From Rudanella paleaurantiibacter (GTDB lineage: Bacteria; Bacteroidota; Bacteroidia; Cytophagales; Spirosomataceae), in NCBI RefSeq assembly GCF_009184635.1, contig NZ_WELI01000002.1:372001-436000 (forward strand): DNA of 64,000 bases, written 5' to 3'. The notes beneath the pieces were generated by a model. It ran no database searches and was not told the origin of the DNA. It saw only the letters and a program-made list of their open reading frames with translations. Each line of letters begins with the position of its first letter. Within the stretch, counting starts at the first letter, position 1. Shown here piece after piece: positions 1 through 7,557 of the stretch. A program made the position numbers and the translations under genes.

Positions 1-37
1 CCATCTGCCTGCCCCGACTGCGGCCGGGCGTATTCAT
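1..37 (-). CDS. possible 5' end of a gene leaving the window
   Basis: An ATG at 37 on the minus strand opens a frame of 12 codons (MNTPGRSRGRQM) that is still open at the window edge. Its direction matches the next upstream gene and a sizeable gap precedes it, so it could be the start of a minus-strand gene. Too little is visible to name a family, and it may be chance. Confidence 0.25.
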   Translation of the reverse strand, partial: MNTPGRSRGRQM

Positions 38-158
38 TTTGTTTAGGTTTTTTACTTCTCATTATCTTAAAAAATGTAGCATGAGTATAGCTACGCGCAC
101 CTCAGGCGGTTCCGCTACCAGGCGGGTATGCCGACGTGCATTCATGCCTACTCATCGT

Positions 159-566
159 TTACTCGTGCAGGATTCCCTCAAGCCCACCAAGGGCCGGAAC
201 CGGCACCAGATTATCCTCCACAATACTATCAGGAACAAAGATGAATTTTTTATCAAAAATTTGATTATCAATAAAATAACTCACCCAATATTCATTATTC
301 AGATGAAACACATTGGGCATAATGGTTTCAATTAACTGATGTTCGCCCGGCTCAATTTGCGGGAAAAAGTGCCGAAGTGTAGAGGTCTTCAGCTTTTCAT
401 CATTTTGTTCGCCGTACCCCTGCGAGGTCACAAACACCGTATGGATGGGCACTTCGTTCTGGTTGATGAGGAAAACCTGCCAATCGTACTCGTTTACCTC
501 ATTCAATTTCCGCGCCACAACAACCTGTATCTTCTCAACTGGCAAAAAAGGAATGTCTTTTTTCAT
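159..566 (-). CDS. conserved Bacteroidota protein of unknown function
   Basis: A 135-residue soluble protein with no signal peptide or membrane segment. From memory it resembles a short protein conserved across Bacteroidota, with a typical N-terminus (KKDIPFLPV), a central TSTLRHF stretch, and a C-terminal block FDKKFIFVPDSI followed by VEDNLVPVP. No catalytic motif is apparent and no function can be assigned. It lies 59 bp downstream of lipB on the same strand and could be co-transcribed with it. The ATG at 566 gives the expected family length. Confidence 0.75.
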   Translation of the reverse strand: MKKDIPFLPVEKIQVVVARKLNEVNEYDWQVFLINQNEVPIHTVFVTSQGYGEQNDEKLKTSTLRHFFPQIEPGEHQLIETIMPNVFHLNNEYWVSYFIDNQIFDKKFIFVPDSIVEDNLVPVPALGGLEGILHE

Positions 567-625
567 GCTACCTCACCCTTCTCTCTCTCCATTGTCGGAA
601 GAAAGATCAGGGAAATTCTGTTTCA

Positions 626-1366
626 TTAAACAAGTTCCATCTCAAAGAGGGTGGCCAAATGCCGTTGCAGGGCCCCCGCTACTTGGGCCATATCAACCGG
701 GCGGCCCAACTCAGCCGATAGCGAGGTCACGGCTTTGTCGGTGATACCACAGGGGACAATATGCCCAAAATAGCTCAAATCTGTATTCACATTCAGGGCA
801 AAACCGTGCATCGTTACCCAACGGCTCGCTTTTACACCCATTGCGCAAATCTTGCGGGCGGGCCCCGTGGTGGCCAACCCACCGGCTTGTACACCCTCAC
901 CGAGCCACACGCCTGTCAACCGTTCGCTGCCCGTCCCTTCAATACGCCCGGCTACCAGCCCATAATCGGCAAGGGTACGAATAACCGCTTCTTCGAGCAA
1001 ACGCATGTAGCGGTGAATGTCGGTGAAAAAGTTATCCAAATCCAGAATCGGGTAGCCCACCAACTGACCGGGGCCGTGATAGGTAATATCGCCCCCCCGG
1101 TTAATGCGATGATACGTAGCCCCGATGGTTTTCAGAAAGTCGTCATTCGCCAGCAGGTTGGTTTCATGACCACTTTTACCGAGGGTGTACACGTGCGGGT
1201 GCTCACAAAAAATCAGATAGTTCGAGGTTGGTAACTGCTCCTCGGCCGAACGGCCCCGGTTGGCTACTTTTTGTGCAAGCGTGTCGGCAAAAATACCCTC
1301 CTGCCTATCCCAGGCCTCCTGATAATCAATCAGTCCCCAATGCTGCACCTGTACTTTTTTATTCAC
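626..1366 (-). CDS. lipB: octanoyl-[acyl-carrier-protein]-protein N-octanoyltransferase LipB
   Basis: LipB moves octanoate from acyl carrier protein to lipoyl domains, the first step of de novo lipoate synthesis in the cytoplasm. The 246-residue product carries the family block [13 protein letters not shown] at about 90-102. The two catalytic positions are visible: Lys172 in KICAMG and Cys206 in IVPCGI. The length is normal for LipB. No ATG lies near the family N-terminus; the start is a GTG at 1366, giving [11 protein letters not shown]. It is divergent from the YraN-like gene. LipA is not in the window. Confidence 0.95.
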   Translation of the reverse strand: MNKKVQVQHWGLIDYQEAWDRQEGIFADTLAQKVANRGRSAEEQLPTSNYLIFCEHPHVYTLGKSGHETNLLANDDFLKTIGATYHRINRGGDITYHGPGQLVGYPILDLDNFFTDIHRYMRLLEEAVIRTLADYGLVAGRIEGTGSERLTGVWLGEGVQAGGLATTGPARKICAMGVKASRWVTMHGFALNVNTDLSYFGHIVPCGITDKAVTSLSAELGRPVDMAQVAGALQRHLATLFEMELV

Positions 1367-1481
1367 GCGGGTAGTGTTTTAACCAGACCTTTACACGCAA
1401 CATGCAGCGATCAGAGTAGCTTTACCAACCCCCTACCGATACAATTTTCACGATTCAACGTCTTAATACACAACACCAAAA

Positions 1482-1512
1482 CCCCGGCAGACGTTCGGTG
1501 CCTCAGCCGGGG
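1482..1512. repeat. GC-rich hairpin between lipB and the YraN-like gene
   Basis: A 7-bp perfect stem (CCCCGGC at 1482-1488, GCCGGGG at 1506-1512) with a 17-nt loop lies 28 bp before the YraN-like start. A run of four T follows on the minus strand, so it has a weak terminator look, but no minus-strand gene ends here. It could be a 5'-UTR hairpin. Function unknown. Confidence 0.35.
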
Positions 1513-1539
1513 CCAACAGCTCACTAACCATTTACCGGC

Positions 1540-1893
1540 ATGGCCGCACACAATGAGTTTGGCAAACAAGGCGAAGAAGAGGCCATTCGGTACCTACAGG
1601 CCGCAGGGTATCAGGTACTGGAGTGCAACTATCGCTACCAGCATGCCGAGATTGATTTGATTGCCCAGAAAGGGAAATTGCTCGTTTTTGTGGAGGTGAA
1701 AGCCCGCAGCAGCACGGCCTACGGCAACCCCGAAGAGTTTGTGTCGTACACCAAAGTGAGGCTGCTTAAACGGGTGGCCGAGCACTACATTTTTGCCAGC
1801 AACTGGCACCATGATGTCCGGTTCGACATTGTGGCTATTGTGCGAACAGGCAACGAAATGAAGATAAAGCACATCGAAGATGCGTTTTATTAA
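1540..1893 (+). CDS. YraN/UPF0102 family endonuclease-fold protein
   Basis: A 117-residue protein of the YraN family (UPF0102), a small restriction-endonuclease-like fold of uncertain cellular role. The core shows the expected nuclease-like residues: an acidic residue in EIDL near 37-40 and the E-x-K pair of FVEVKARS near 52-54. The N-terminus GKQGEEEAIRYL is typical. The length matches the family. It stands alone on the plus strand and converges on the next gene, with a long perfect palindrome between the two 3' ends. Confidence 0.9.
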   Translation: MAAHNEFGKQGEEEAIRYLQAAGYQVLECNYRYQHAEIDLIAQKGKLLVFVEVKARSSTAYGNPEEFVSYTKVRLLKRVAEHYIFASNWHHDVRFDIVAIVRTGNEMKIKHIEDAFY

Positions 1894-1897
1894 ACTG

Positions 1898-1986
1898 GCT
1901 GACGCGTGGGCCTTCGACAGGCTCAGGCTGACCTTAACTTGTGAGTTTCCAGTCAGCCTGAGCCTGTCGAAGGCCCACGCGTCAGC
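1898..1986. repeat. 35-bp perfect inverted repeat, REP-like
   Basis: Arms 1898-1932 and 1952-1986 are perfect reverse complements of 35 nt around a 19-nt loop. The core CCTTCGACAGGCTCAGG resembles a palindromic unit dispersed in many bacterial genomes (recalled, not searched). It sits between two convergent genes, where it could end transcription from both sides, although no T-tract follows either arm. Confidence 0.8.
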
Positions 1987-1993
1987 AAAGTGG

Positions 1994-2461
1994 TCAGGCA
2001 ACCAACGCTACCTCGGTAATTTCCTGAGGTAGTTTGATCTTCTCCAGCAGCTGATCTTCAAGCAAGTCGGCCCAGGTGGTCATATACAGTACCACATCAT
2101 TGCGCACATTGTGGCGCAGATGCCTTTGCTCAAGCGGAAACCGGTGCAATACCGCCCGGTCGTCAAGTTTTTCAAGGTGTTTAAGGTCTTCGAGCGTCAG
2201 ACCTGCATTGAGCATTTCATTGATAACCAGATCAATGGGCATGGCGCTGGTAGGGCAATAATCATCGACCTGTTCGTTCCAGTCGCCGTAGCGCTCCATA
2301 GCGTAGCGATGAATCTGATCTTTGCTCAACTTGGTCAACTCCTGAGCCAGATTGCCGCAGTTGCAGCCTCCCATATGGCCCCACTGATAATGCGCTCCCT
2401 GCTGTAAGTTACGGGCCGTTCGGCGAAGGGCCTCAATAAGTTCGAGGTTCGGTCGTGCCAT
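1994..2461 (-). CDS. conserved hypothetical protein with N-terminal Cys pair
   Basis: A 155-residue cytoplasmic protein that I do not recognise beyond seeming typical of Cytophagales. It is rich in charged helices. A conspicuous GGCNCGNLAQ motif (Cys33, Cys35) and a third Cys in DDYCPTS could bind metal, but this is speculative. No signal peptide or membrane segment. It stands alone: upstream is a pair of AT-rich palindromes and downstream the REP-like palindrome, so it is probably monocistronic. Confidence 0.7.
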   Translation of the reverse strand: MARPNLELIEALRRTARNLQQGAHYQWGHMGGCNCGNLAQELTKLSKDQIHRYAMERYGDWNEQVDDYCPTSAMPIDLVINEMLNAGLTLEDLKHLEKLDDRAVLHRFPLEQRHLRHNVRNDVVLYMTTWADLLEDQLLEKIKLPQEITEVALVA

Positions 2462-2484
2462 TGTTTTGATGGATAATGTACGTG

Positions 2485-2576
2485 AATGTATAATGACTAA
2501 TGTATAGTGAACAATGATTTACTCTGTTGTATATCAGTCTATTCACTATTCATTCTACACTAAACACTATACATTT
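2485..2576. repeat. AT-rich imperfect palindrome (first of a tandem pair)
   Basis: The 5' arm around 2485-2516 is built of AATGTATAATGA-like units with almost no C. It pairs imperfectly with 2539-2576. Together with the next palindrome it fills the 243-bp gap between leuA and the hypothetical gene at 1994. No promoter match is obvious in it. Confidence 0.6.
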
Positions 2577-2603
2577 GATTTTGACAGGGTACTATAATGG
2601 GTG

Positions 2604-2688
2604 ATAATATACAATGGGTAGCGAGTAATGTAAAACAGCTCTTGCGTGAAAGCCATTTTACATTATCCACTACCCATTATACATTTTG
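2604..2688. repeat. AT-rich imperfect palindrome (second of a tandem pair)
   Basis: The 5' arm (ACAATGGGTAGCGAGTAATG, about 2610-2630) pairs with the 3' arm CATTATCCACTACCCATT (about 2660-2677), and the pairing extends outward. It lies just past the leuA stop codon and may serve as its 3' UTR hairpin, although no clear T-tract follows. The sequence differs from the neighbouring palindrome but the architecture is the same. Confidence 0.6.
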
Positions 2689-2704
2689 TAGAAGATAAAT
2701 GTTT

Positions 2705-3844
2705 TTACCGAACCAGCTCCATCAAATCTTTGTCGTTCACCTCTTTACGAATATCGGCCATATCGAGGAATTGCTTGTAGATGGTATCGAGCGTCGGTTT
2801 GTCGTACCGGAAACCCAGCAGCTCGAGCCGGTGCTTGAGCGCGTGCCGCCCTGAGCGGGCCGTCAGTACGATGAGCGATTTATCCACGCCTACATCAAGG
2901 GGATTCATGATCTCGTAGTTTTCAGAATGCTTCAGGAAGCCATCCTGATGGATACCCGACGAGTGCGCAAAGGCATTGCGGCCCACAATTGCTTTATTGG
3001 CCTGTACCGGCATCCGCATCATCTCGGATACCAGCCGACTTACCGGAAACAGGCGTGTGGTGTCGATGCCCGTTTCAAAACCTAATTCTTTGTGCACTTT
3101 GAGCGCCATCACTACCTCTTCGAGTGAGGTGTTACCGGCCCGCTCGCCAATACCGTTCATGGTTACCTCTACCTGCCGGGCGCCGTTGGCAATACCCGCC
3201 AGGGTGTTGGCCGTTGCCAGACCCAGGTCATTGTGGCAGTGAATAGAAATGGTAGCCTTATCAACGTTCGGGACGTTGTTGTAGATGTACCGGATTTTGT
3301 CGCCGTACTCGTTGGGCAGGCAGTAACCCGTTGTATCGGGGATATTGACCACCGTAGCCCCGGCTGAAATAACAGCCTCGGTCAGGCGGCACAGGAAATC
3401 CAGATCGGCCCGGCCGGCATCTTCGGCGTAGAACTCCACATCGTCGACGTACGAACGGGCGTGTTTCACGGCCGATATAGCCTGTTCCAGAATGGCCTCG
3501 CGGGTGCTCCCGAACTTATTGCGAATATGGATATCCGAAGCCCCGATACCCGTATGGATACGCCCTTGCCGCGCGTGTTTCAGGGCCTGCCCGGCCGCGT
3601 CGATATCGCCTTTAACCGCCCGCGACAAGGCGCAAACCGTTGGGCGGGTTACGGCCTTGGCAATTTCTTCGACCGACCGAAAATCGCCGGGGCTGGAAAT
3701 CGGGAAACCGGCCTCGATGATGTCAACGCCTAATCGTTCCAGTTCCTTGGCTACCACTACTTTTTCTTCAGTTGTTAACTGACAACCGGGTACCTGCTCG
3801 CCGTCGCGAAGAGTTGTGTCGAAGATGAAAATGCGCTGACTCAT
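2705..3844 (-). CDS. leuA: 2-isopropylmalate synthase, short form
   Basis: Condenses 2-oxoisovalerate with acetyl-CoA, the committed step of leucine synthesis. The 379-residue product has the DRE-TIM metallolyase barrel: DTTLRDGEQ at 9-17, the metal-binding HCHND at 202-206 and NGIGERAGN at 230-238. It stops after a short linker and lacks the C-terminal LeuA dimer/regulatory domain of about 130 residues found in long forms, so direct leucine feedback at that site is not expected. That fits the transcription attenuator just upstream. Last gene of the leu block. A related acyltransferase such as homocitrate synthase is the main alternative. Confidence 0.88.
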   Translation of the reverse strand: MSQRIFIFDTTLRDGEQVPGCQLTTEEKVVVAKELERLGVDIIEAGFPISSPGDFRSVEEIAKAVTRPTVCALSRAVKGDIDAAGQALKHARQGRIHTGIGASDIHIRNKFGSTREAILEQAISAVKHARSYVDDVEFYAEDAGRADLDFLCRLTEAVISAGATVVNIPDTTGYCLPNEYGDKIRYIYNNVPNVDKATISIHCHNDLGLATANTLAGIANGARQVEVTMNGIGERAGNTSLEEVVMALKVHKELGFETGIDTTRLFPVSRLVSEMMRMPVQANKAIVGRNAFAHSSGIHQDGFLKHSENYEIMNPLDVGVDKSLIVLTARSGRHALKHRLELLGFRYDKPTLDTIYKQFLDMADIRKEVNDKDLMELVR

Positions 3845-3877
3845 TACGTTTAGATCTTGTTATCGGATTGATAGCGT

Positions 3878-3911
3878 AAAAAAGGCCCTTTTCCAGTCGG
3901 AGAAGGGCCTT
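3878..3911 (-). terminator. attenuator terminator of the leuA leader
   Basis: On the minus strand a 13-bp stem (3911-3899 with 3894-3882, one mismatch or wobble) closes a 4-nt GACT loop and is followed at once by a run of T (3883-3878). It lies between the leader peptide stop and the leuA start. Its 5' arm can instead pair with an upstream strand overlapping the leader stop codon (see 3932-3946), the arrangement of a classical amino-acid attenuator. Confidence 0.85.
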
Positions 3912-3931
3912 GGCAATATGAACACTGTGTT

Positions 3932-3946
3932 CCTTCTCAGGCCCTT
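3932..3946 (-). promoter_or_regulatory. antiterminator strand of the leuA attenuator
   Basis: Read on the minus strand, AAGGGCC (3946-3940) and GAGAAGG (3938-3932) are each complementary to parts of the terminator 5' arm (GGCCCTT and CCTTCTC). The first segment overlaps the leader stop codon TAA, so a ribosome ending translation there would hide it and let the terminator fold. Confidence 0.7.
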
Positions 3947-3998
3947 ATCGAGTTGATAGCATTAGCTGAAGGCGAAGAAGAATTCCAGATAAAGTCAT
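3945..3998 (-). CDS. leucine-rich leader peptide of leuA
   Basis: A 17-codon frame, MTLSGILLRLQLMLSTR, with six leucines plus one isoleucine. The Leu codons are TTA, CTT, CTT, CTT, CTA and CTA; none is CTG, a codon used often in nearby genes. It starts 28 nt past the end of the -7 box and ends where the antiterminator begins, then comes a strong terminator and leuA. Content, position and alternative pairing all match a leucine attenuator leader. No Shine-Dalgarno is evident, as is common in this phylum. Confidence 0.85.
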   Translation of the reverse strand: MTLSGILLRLQLMLSTR

Positions 3999-3999
3999 T

Positions 4000-4026
4000 G
4001 CGAAATTTCGCTGTTTGCGTAATTAC
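4000..4026 (-). promoter_or_regulatory. leu/ilv shared motif, leuA copy
   Basis: A 27-bp segment with a 12-bp perfect palindrome GCGAAATTTCGC at 4000-4011, followed on the plus strand by TGTTTGCGTAATTAC. It matches the segment at 25978-26004 before ilvD at 25 of 27 positions. In both places it begins 3-4 nt past the -7 box and ends close to a start codon, so it spans the likely transcript start and the first mRNA bases. It may be an operator or a 5'-UTR element. Confidence 0.7.
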
Positions 4027-4030
4027 ACCA

Positions 4031-4061
4031 CAAAAATAAGGAGTCAGATCAAAGTTCCAAA
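4031..4061 (-). promoter_or_regulatory. promoter of the leuA leader
   Basis: On the minus strand a -33 TTTG (4061-4058), a 19-nt spacer and a -7 box TATTTTTG (4038-4031) match the Bacteroidota consensus TTTG / TAnnTTTG. The start of transcription is predicted a few bases further on, inside the shared leu/ilv motif. Confidence 0.7.
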
Positions 4062-4079
4062 CGTGTTCCTCAATTTTTA

Positions 4080-5153
4080 TCAGGCTAACTGCGCCAGAAC
4101 CTGCTCGCCCATTTGGTTCGTTCCCAACACCTTATCGGCCGGCGTATCGGCATCGGCAATATCGCGGGTACGATAACCACCTTTTAGTACAGCGTCAACG
4201 GCACTAATAACGGCTTCTGCTTCTGCTTTCAGACCAAACGAGATTTCTAGGAGCAACGCAACCGATAATACGGATGCCAGCGGATTGGCTACCCCTTTGC
4301 CGGTAATATCGTGTGCCGATCCGTGAATTGGTTCGTACACCCCGGTGCTATCACCCACCGAAGCCGAGGCCAGCATCCCCATTGAGCCCGCAATCTGCGA
4401 CGCTTCGTCGGTCAGAATGTCGCCGAAGAGGTTGCCCGTCACCACCACATCAAACCGCTTAGGGTCTTTGATTAGCAACATCGCAGCGGCATCGATAAAC
4501 TGATGTTCTACGGTTACGTCGGGGTATTCGGGCGCAATAGCCTGCACCACTTCACGCCAGAGTCGGCTGCTTTCGAGTACATTCGCCTTATCGACCGAGC
4601 AAAGACGCTTACTCCGGGTCCGGGCAGCTTCGAACGCCTTGCGCACAATCCGTTCTACCTCGTACTTGCTGTAAATCATGGTATCGTACGCCGTGTTGCC
4701 CTCTTCGAGCCGCTCCCGCTTGCCAAAATACACGTCGCCCGTAAGCTCCCGGAAAAACAGAATGTCGGCCCCCCGCAGAATTTCGGGCTTAATACTCGAT
4801 GCCTCCAGCAGTTCGTCGAACAACTTAATAGGCCGCAGGTTGGCGTAGAGCCCCAGCTCTTTGCGCATTTGCAACAGTCCCTGCTCCGGGCGCACCTTCG
4901 CTGAGGGGTCGTTGTCGTACTTGGGGTGCCCTACGGCTCCGAACAGTACGGCATCGGCCGATTTCATTTTGGTGAGCGTTTCTTCGGGCAGGGGCGAACC
5001 GGTTGCCTCAATGGCTACGTGCCCAATCAGGGCTTCGTCGTAGGTAAACTCATGCCCAAATTTCTGAGCAATCACTTCCAGAACCTGCTTGCCAACGGCG
5101 GTCACTTCGGCACCGATACCATCACCGGGCACTACGAGGATGTGTTTTTTCAT
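4080..5153 (-). CDS. leuB: 3-isopropylmalate dehydrogenase
   Basis: Oxidises and decarboxylates (2R,3S)-3-isopropylmalate with NAD to the precursor of leucine. The 357-residue product is full length for LeuB and shows the N-terminal PGDGIGAE loop, the Arg-rich substrate region (RPEQGLLQMRKELGLYANLR contains the usual arginines), the metal-site Asp residues in FGDILTDEASQ, and the NAD-binding GSAHDITGKGVANP near 277. It is downstream of the LeuA-like gene, separated by a purine-rich palindrome, and upstream of the leuA promoter and attenuator. Confidence 0.96.
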   Translation of the reverse strand: MKKHILVVPGDGIGAEVTAVGKQVLEVIAQKFGHEFTYDEALIGHVAIEATGSPLPEETLTKMKSADAVLFGAVGHPKYDNDPSAKVRPEQGLLQMRKELGLYANLRPIKLFDELLEASSIKPEILRGADILFFRELTGDVYFGKRERLEEGNTAYDTMIYSKYEVERIVRKAFEAARTRSKRLCSVDKANVLESSRLWREVVQAIAPEYPDVTVEHQFIDAAAMLLIKDPKRFDVVVTGNLFGDILTDEASQIAGSMGMLASASVGDSTGVYEPIHGSAHDITGKGVANPLASVLSVALLLEISFGLKAEAEAVISAVDAVLKGGYRTRDIADADTPADKVLGTNQMGEQVLAQLA

Positions 5154-5235
5154 GGGGAAAAAGGAAAAAGGAAAAAAGGAGAAGGGAAAACACCGGATTC
5201 AACTTCCTTTTCCGTTCTCCTTTTTCCCTTTTCCG
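5154..5235. repeat. purine-rich palindrome between the LeuA-like gene and leuB
   Basis: The plus-strand 5' arm is made of repeated GGAAAAA units with no C (about 5154-5190). The 3' arm is the pyrimidine-rich complement (about 5203-5235). It fills the whole gap between two co-directional leu genes and would form a long hairpin in the operon mRNA. Confidence 0.75.
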
Positions 5236-5236
5236 T

Positions 5237-6757
5237 CTATTCAAGTGTATTTAACATTTTCTGGGTAGCCTTGATGGCCGACACGGTTTGGTCGGAGTCG
5301 AGCCCCCGGGTTTTGAATTCGTGGTTTTTAACCTTCCAGGTGATGATTGTCTCACACAAAGCATCGGTACGCCCCCCGGTCGGAATCCGAACGGCGTAAT
5401 CGGTAAGCATGGGCAAGGTCATCTTTTTACGACTGTACACCTTTTTGAGCGCGTTCATGAAAGCATCGTACTGGCCGTCGCCCTGCGCGTTTTCTTCAAA
5501 TAACTCCTGGTCGATCCGCACCCGCAGCGTAGCCGAGGGCTTGAGGTCTTTGGAGTGGGTAAGCACGTAATTGAGCACCTCCACCCGCGACGCAATCGCG
5601 TTGGTATTCAGTACGTCGGCAATCACGTAGGGCAAGTCTTCGCGGGTAACAACCTCTTTCAGATCACCCAGTTCGATCACGCGCTGGGTGACTTTCTTGA
5701 GGTCTTCGTCGGATAATTGGATACCCAGCTCGCGGAGGTTGTTGTCGATATTGGCCTTACCCGACATTTTTCCCAGCGCATAGCTACGTTTCCGACCGAA
5801 TCGTTCGGGAAGCAACGCGTTGAAATACAAGTTGTTTTTCTTGTCACCATCGGCATGAATACCGGCCGTTTGGGTAAAGACATTGTCGCCCACAACGGGT
5901 TTGTTATCGGGAATCCGAAGGCCCGAAAACGTTTCGACAATCTTGCTGACCTGGTACAGCGATTTTTCGACTACGCCCAGTTTGAGCTGGGGCATAAAAT
6001 CGCGCAAAACGGCAATGGTACTGGCCAACGGGGCATTGCCGGCCCGCTCGCCCAACCCGTTTACGGTCAGGTGAATCCCATGCGCCCCAGCCCGCAGAGC
6101 TTCCATCACGTTGGCTACGCCAAGATCATAGTCATTATGGGCGTGAAAATCGAAGTGCATTCCCGGGTACCGCGTCACCAACTGATCGATAAACGTGTAG
6201 CTTTCGGCGGGCGTCAGTACCCCAAGTGTATCGGGGAGTAACACCCGACGGATAGGCTGCGTCTGGAGGAAATCCAGGAACTGAAGCACATAGTCGGGCG
6301 AATTGCGCATCCCGTTGCTCCAGTCTTCCAGGTACACATTGACCTGAATACCCAGTGTTTGCGCGTCGGCAATGGTCTGGGCAATATCAGCAAAATGTAT
6401 ATCTGGTGTTTTCTTGAGCTGATGCGTCAGGTGGTTGAGCGAGCCCTTGGTGAGCAAGTTCATGACCCGTGCGCCCGAAGCCTGCATCCACTCGAGCGAT
6501 GCCCCACCATCCACAAAGGTGAGCACCTCCACCCGGTCGAGCAGGCCCACGCCGGCTGCCCAGCGCGTAATCTGCTGCACAGCTTCGAGTTCACCCGCCG
6601 ACACCCGCGCCGATGCCACCTCCACCCGGTCGACCTTTACCTCGGTCAGCAGCAATTGCGCCAGGGCCAGCTTTTCAGAAGCAGAAAACGACACTCCGCT
6701 GGTTTGCTCACCATCGCGGAGGGTCGTGTCCATAATTTCAATGTAACGGTGGTTCAT
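5237..6757 (-). CDS. LeuA-family acyltransferase with regulatory domain (citramalate synthase or second 2-isopropylmalate synthase)
   Basis: A 506-residue enzyme of the DRE-TIM family: DTTLRDGEQ near 10-18, HAHND near the barrel end, NGLGERAGN, then a C-terminal LeuA dimer domain from about 370 on. It is clearly different from the short leuA at 2705. Length and two-domain layout fit either (R)-citramalate synthase (pyruvate + acetyl-CoA, isoleucine route) or long-form 2-isopropylmalate synthase. The leuCDB enzymes can serve both routes, so the operon does not decide. The ATG at 6757 is chosen because the 28 upstream in-frame codons are encoded by palindrome repeat DNA and lack family similarity. 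Confidence 0.85.
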   Translation of the reverse strand: MNHRYIEIMDTTLRDGEQTSGVSFSASEKLALAQLLLTEVKVDRVEVASARVSAGELEAVQQITRWAAGVGLLDRVEVLTFVDGGASLEWMQASGARVMNLLTKGSLNHLTHQLKKTPDIHFADIAQTIADAQTLGIQVNVYLEDWSNGMRNSPDYVLQFLDFLQTQPIRRVLLPDTLGVLTPAESYTFIDQLVTRYPGMHFDFHAHNDYDLGVANVMEALRAGAHGIHLTVNGLGERAGNAPLASTIAVLRDFMPQLKLGVVEKSLYQVSKIVETFSGLRIPDNKPVVGDNVFTQTAGIHADGDKKNNLYFNALLPERFGRKRSYALGKMSGKANIDNNLRELGIQLSDEDLKKVTQRVIELGDLKEVVTREDLPYVIADVLNTNAIASRVEVLNYVLTHSKDLKPSATLRVRIDQELFEENAQGDGQYDAFMNALKKVYSRKKMTLPMLTDYAVRIPTGGRTDALCETIITWKVKNHEFKTRGLDSDQTVSAIKATQKMLNTLE

Positions 6758-6759
6758 TG

Positions 6760-6857
6760 GAGAAATGAGTGATTGAGTGATTGAGTGATTGAGCGAATTC
6801 GTAAAACCAGAGTTGATTACCTTTTTTATTCGCTCACTCACTCATTCACTCATTCGC
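6760..6857. repeat. GAGTGATT-type palindrome between leuD and the LeuA-like gene
   Basis: The 5' arm repeats GAGTGATT units (about 6765-6800, nearly C-free); the 3' arm is ATTCGCTCACTCACTCATTC and following bases (about 6829-6857). The central TTTTTTATTCGCT and the arms resemble the palindrome at 42533-42617 between nuoD and nuoC, so these two look like one family. Confidence 0.75.
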
Positions 6858-6860
6858 CAA

Positions 6861-7457
6861 TTAAAATGGTCTCGTTGCGGCAAACTGCTCAATCTCCCCT
6901 TTCATCGACAACAGATAATCGATATCGTCGAAACCGTTGGTGAGGTTGTGCTTCTTGTAACCGTTAATGCCGAAGCTCTCGCTCTCTCCCGTTGCCAGAA
7001 TCGTAATGGCTTGTTTGGGCAGGTTCACCTCCAGCTCAGTGTTGGGGTCGGCCTCAATGGCGGCAAAGATTTTCTCCAGAAACTCGGGGCTCACCTGCAC
7101 CGGCAGGATACCAATATTCAGGGCGTTCCCCCGGAAAATGTCGGCAAAAAAGCTCGATACCACGCACCGGAAGCCGTAATCGTAAATAGCCCAGGCAGCG
7201 TGCTCGCGGCTCGATCCACTCCCGAAGTTTTTGCCACCAACCAGAATCTTACCCTTGTAGGTCGGGTTGTTCAGCACAAAATCGGCCTTGGGGGTATCGT
7301 CGTTGTTGTACCGCCAATCGCGGAAAAGGTTATCGCCAAACCCCTTGCGCTCGGTGGCTTTGAGGAAGCGGGCGGGTATGATTTGGTCTGTATCGACGTT
7401 CTCGATGGGCATCGGAACGGCCGTAGACCGGAGAACCGTAAATTTATCGTAAGCCAT
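6861..7457 (-). CDS. leuD: 3-isopropylmalate dehydratase small subunit
   Basis: With LeuC it isomerises 2-isopropylmalate to 3-isopropylmalate. The 198-residue product has the swivel-domain hallmarks: an N-terminal [13 protein letters not shown] motif and the [13 protein letters not shown] substrate-binding loop. Length is normal for LeuD. It lies between leuC and the LeuA-like gene, each gap taken up by a different palindrome, and is almost certainly in one transcript with leuC. Confidence 0.96.
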   Translation of the reverse strand: MAYDKFTVLRSTAVPMPIENVDTDQIIPARFLKATERKGFGDNLFRDWRYNNDDTPKADFVLNNPTYKGKILVGGKNFGSGSSREHAAWAIYDYGFRCVVSSFFADIFRGNALNIGILPVQVSPEFLEKIFAAIEADPNTELEVNLPKQAITILATGESESFGINGYKKHNLTNGFDDIDYLLSMKGEIEQFAATRPF

Positions 7458-7461
7458 TTTT

Positions 7462-7556
7462 GGAGTGATGAGTTATGAGTTATGAACGATGAGTGATAAG
7501 TCGTGAAATGGGTCTGTAGCTATCGACCGCTCATAACTCATCACTCATCGTTCATC
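7462..7556. repeat. GATGAGTTATGA-type palindrome between leuC and leuD
   Basis: The 5' arm (about 7464-7502) is made of GATGAGTTATGA-like units with only two C residues. The 3' arm (about 7527-7556) is its complement, the best paired part being ATGAACGATGAGTGAT. It fills the gap between leuC and leuD. Its sequence differs from the two palindromes further down the operon. Confidence 0.75.
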
Positions 7557-7557
7557 G

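Noticed and set aside
761-1234. Plus-strand frame of 157 codons opposite lipB
   Set aside because: It is fully inside lipB on the other strand and has no family-like features; lipB motifs are clear.
6758-6841. N-terminal extension of the LeuA-like protein by 28 residues
   Set aside because: The added residues are encoded by the intergenic palindrome and look like repeat translation; the family N-terminus begins at the ATG at 6757.
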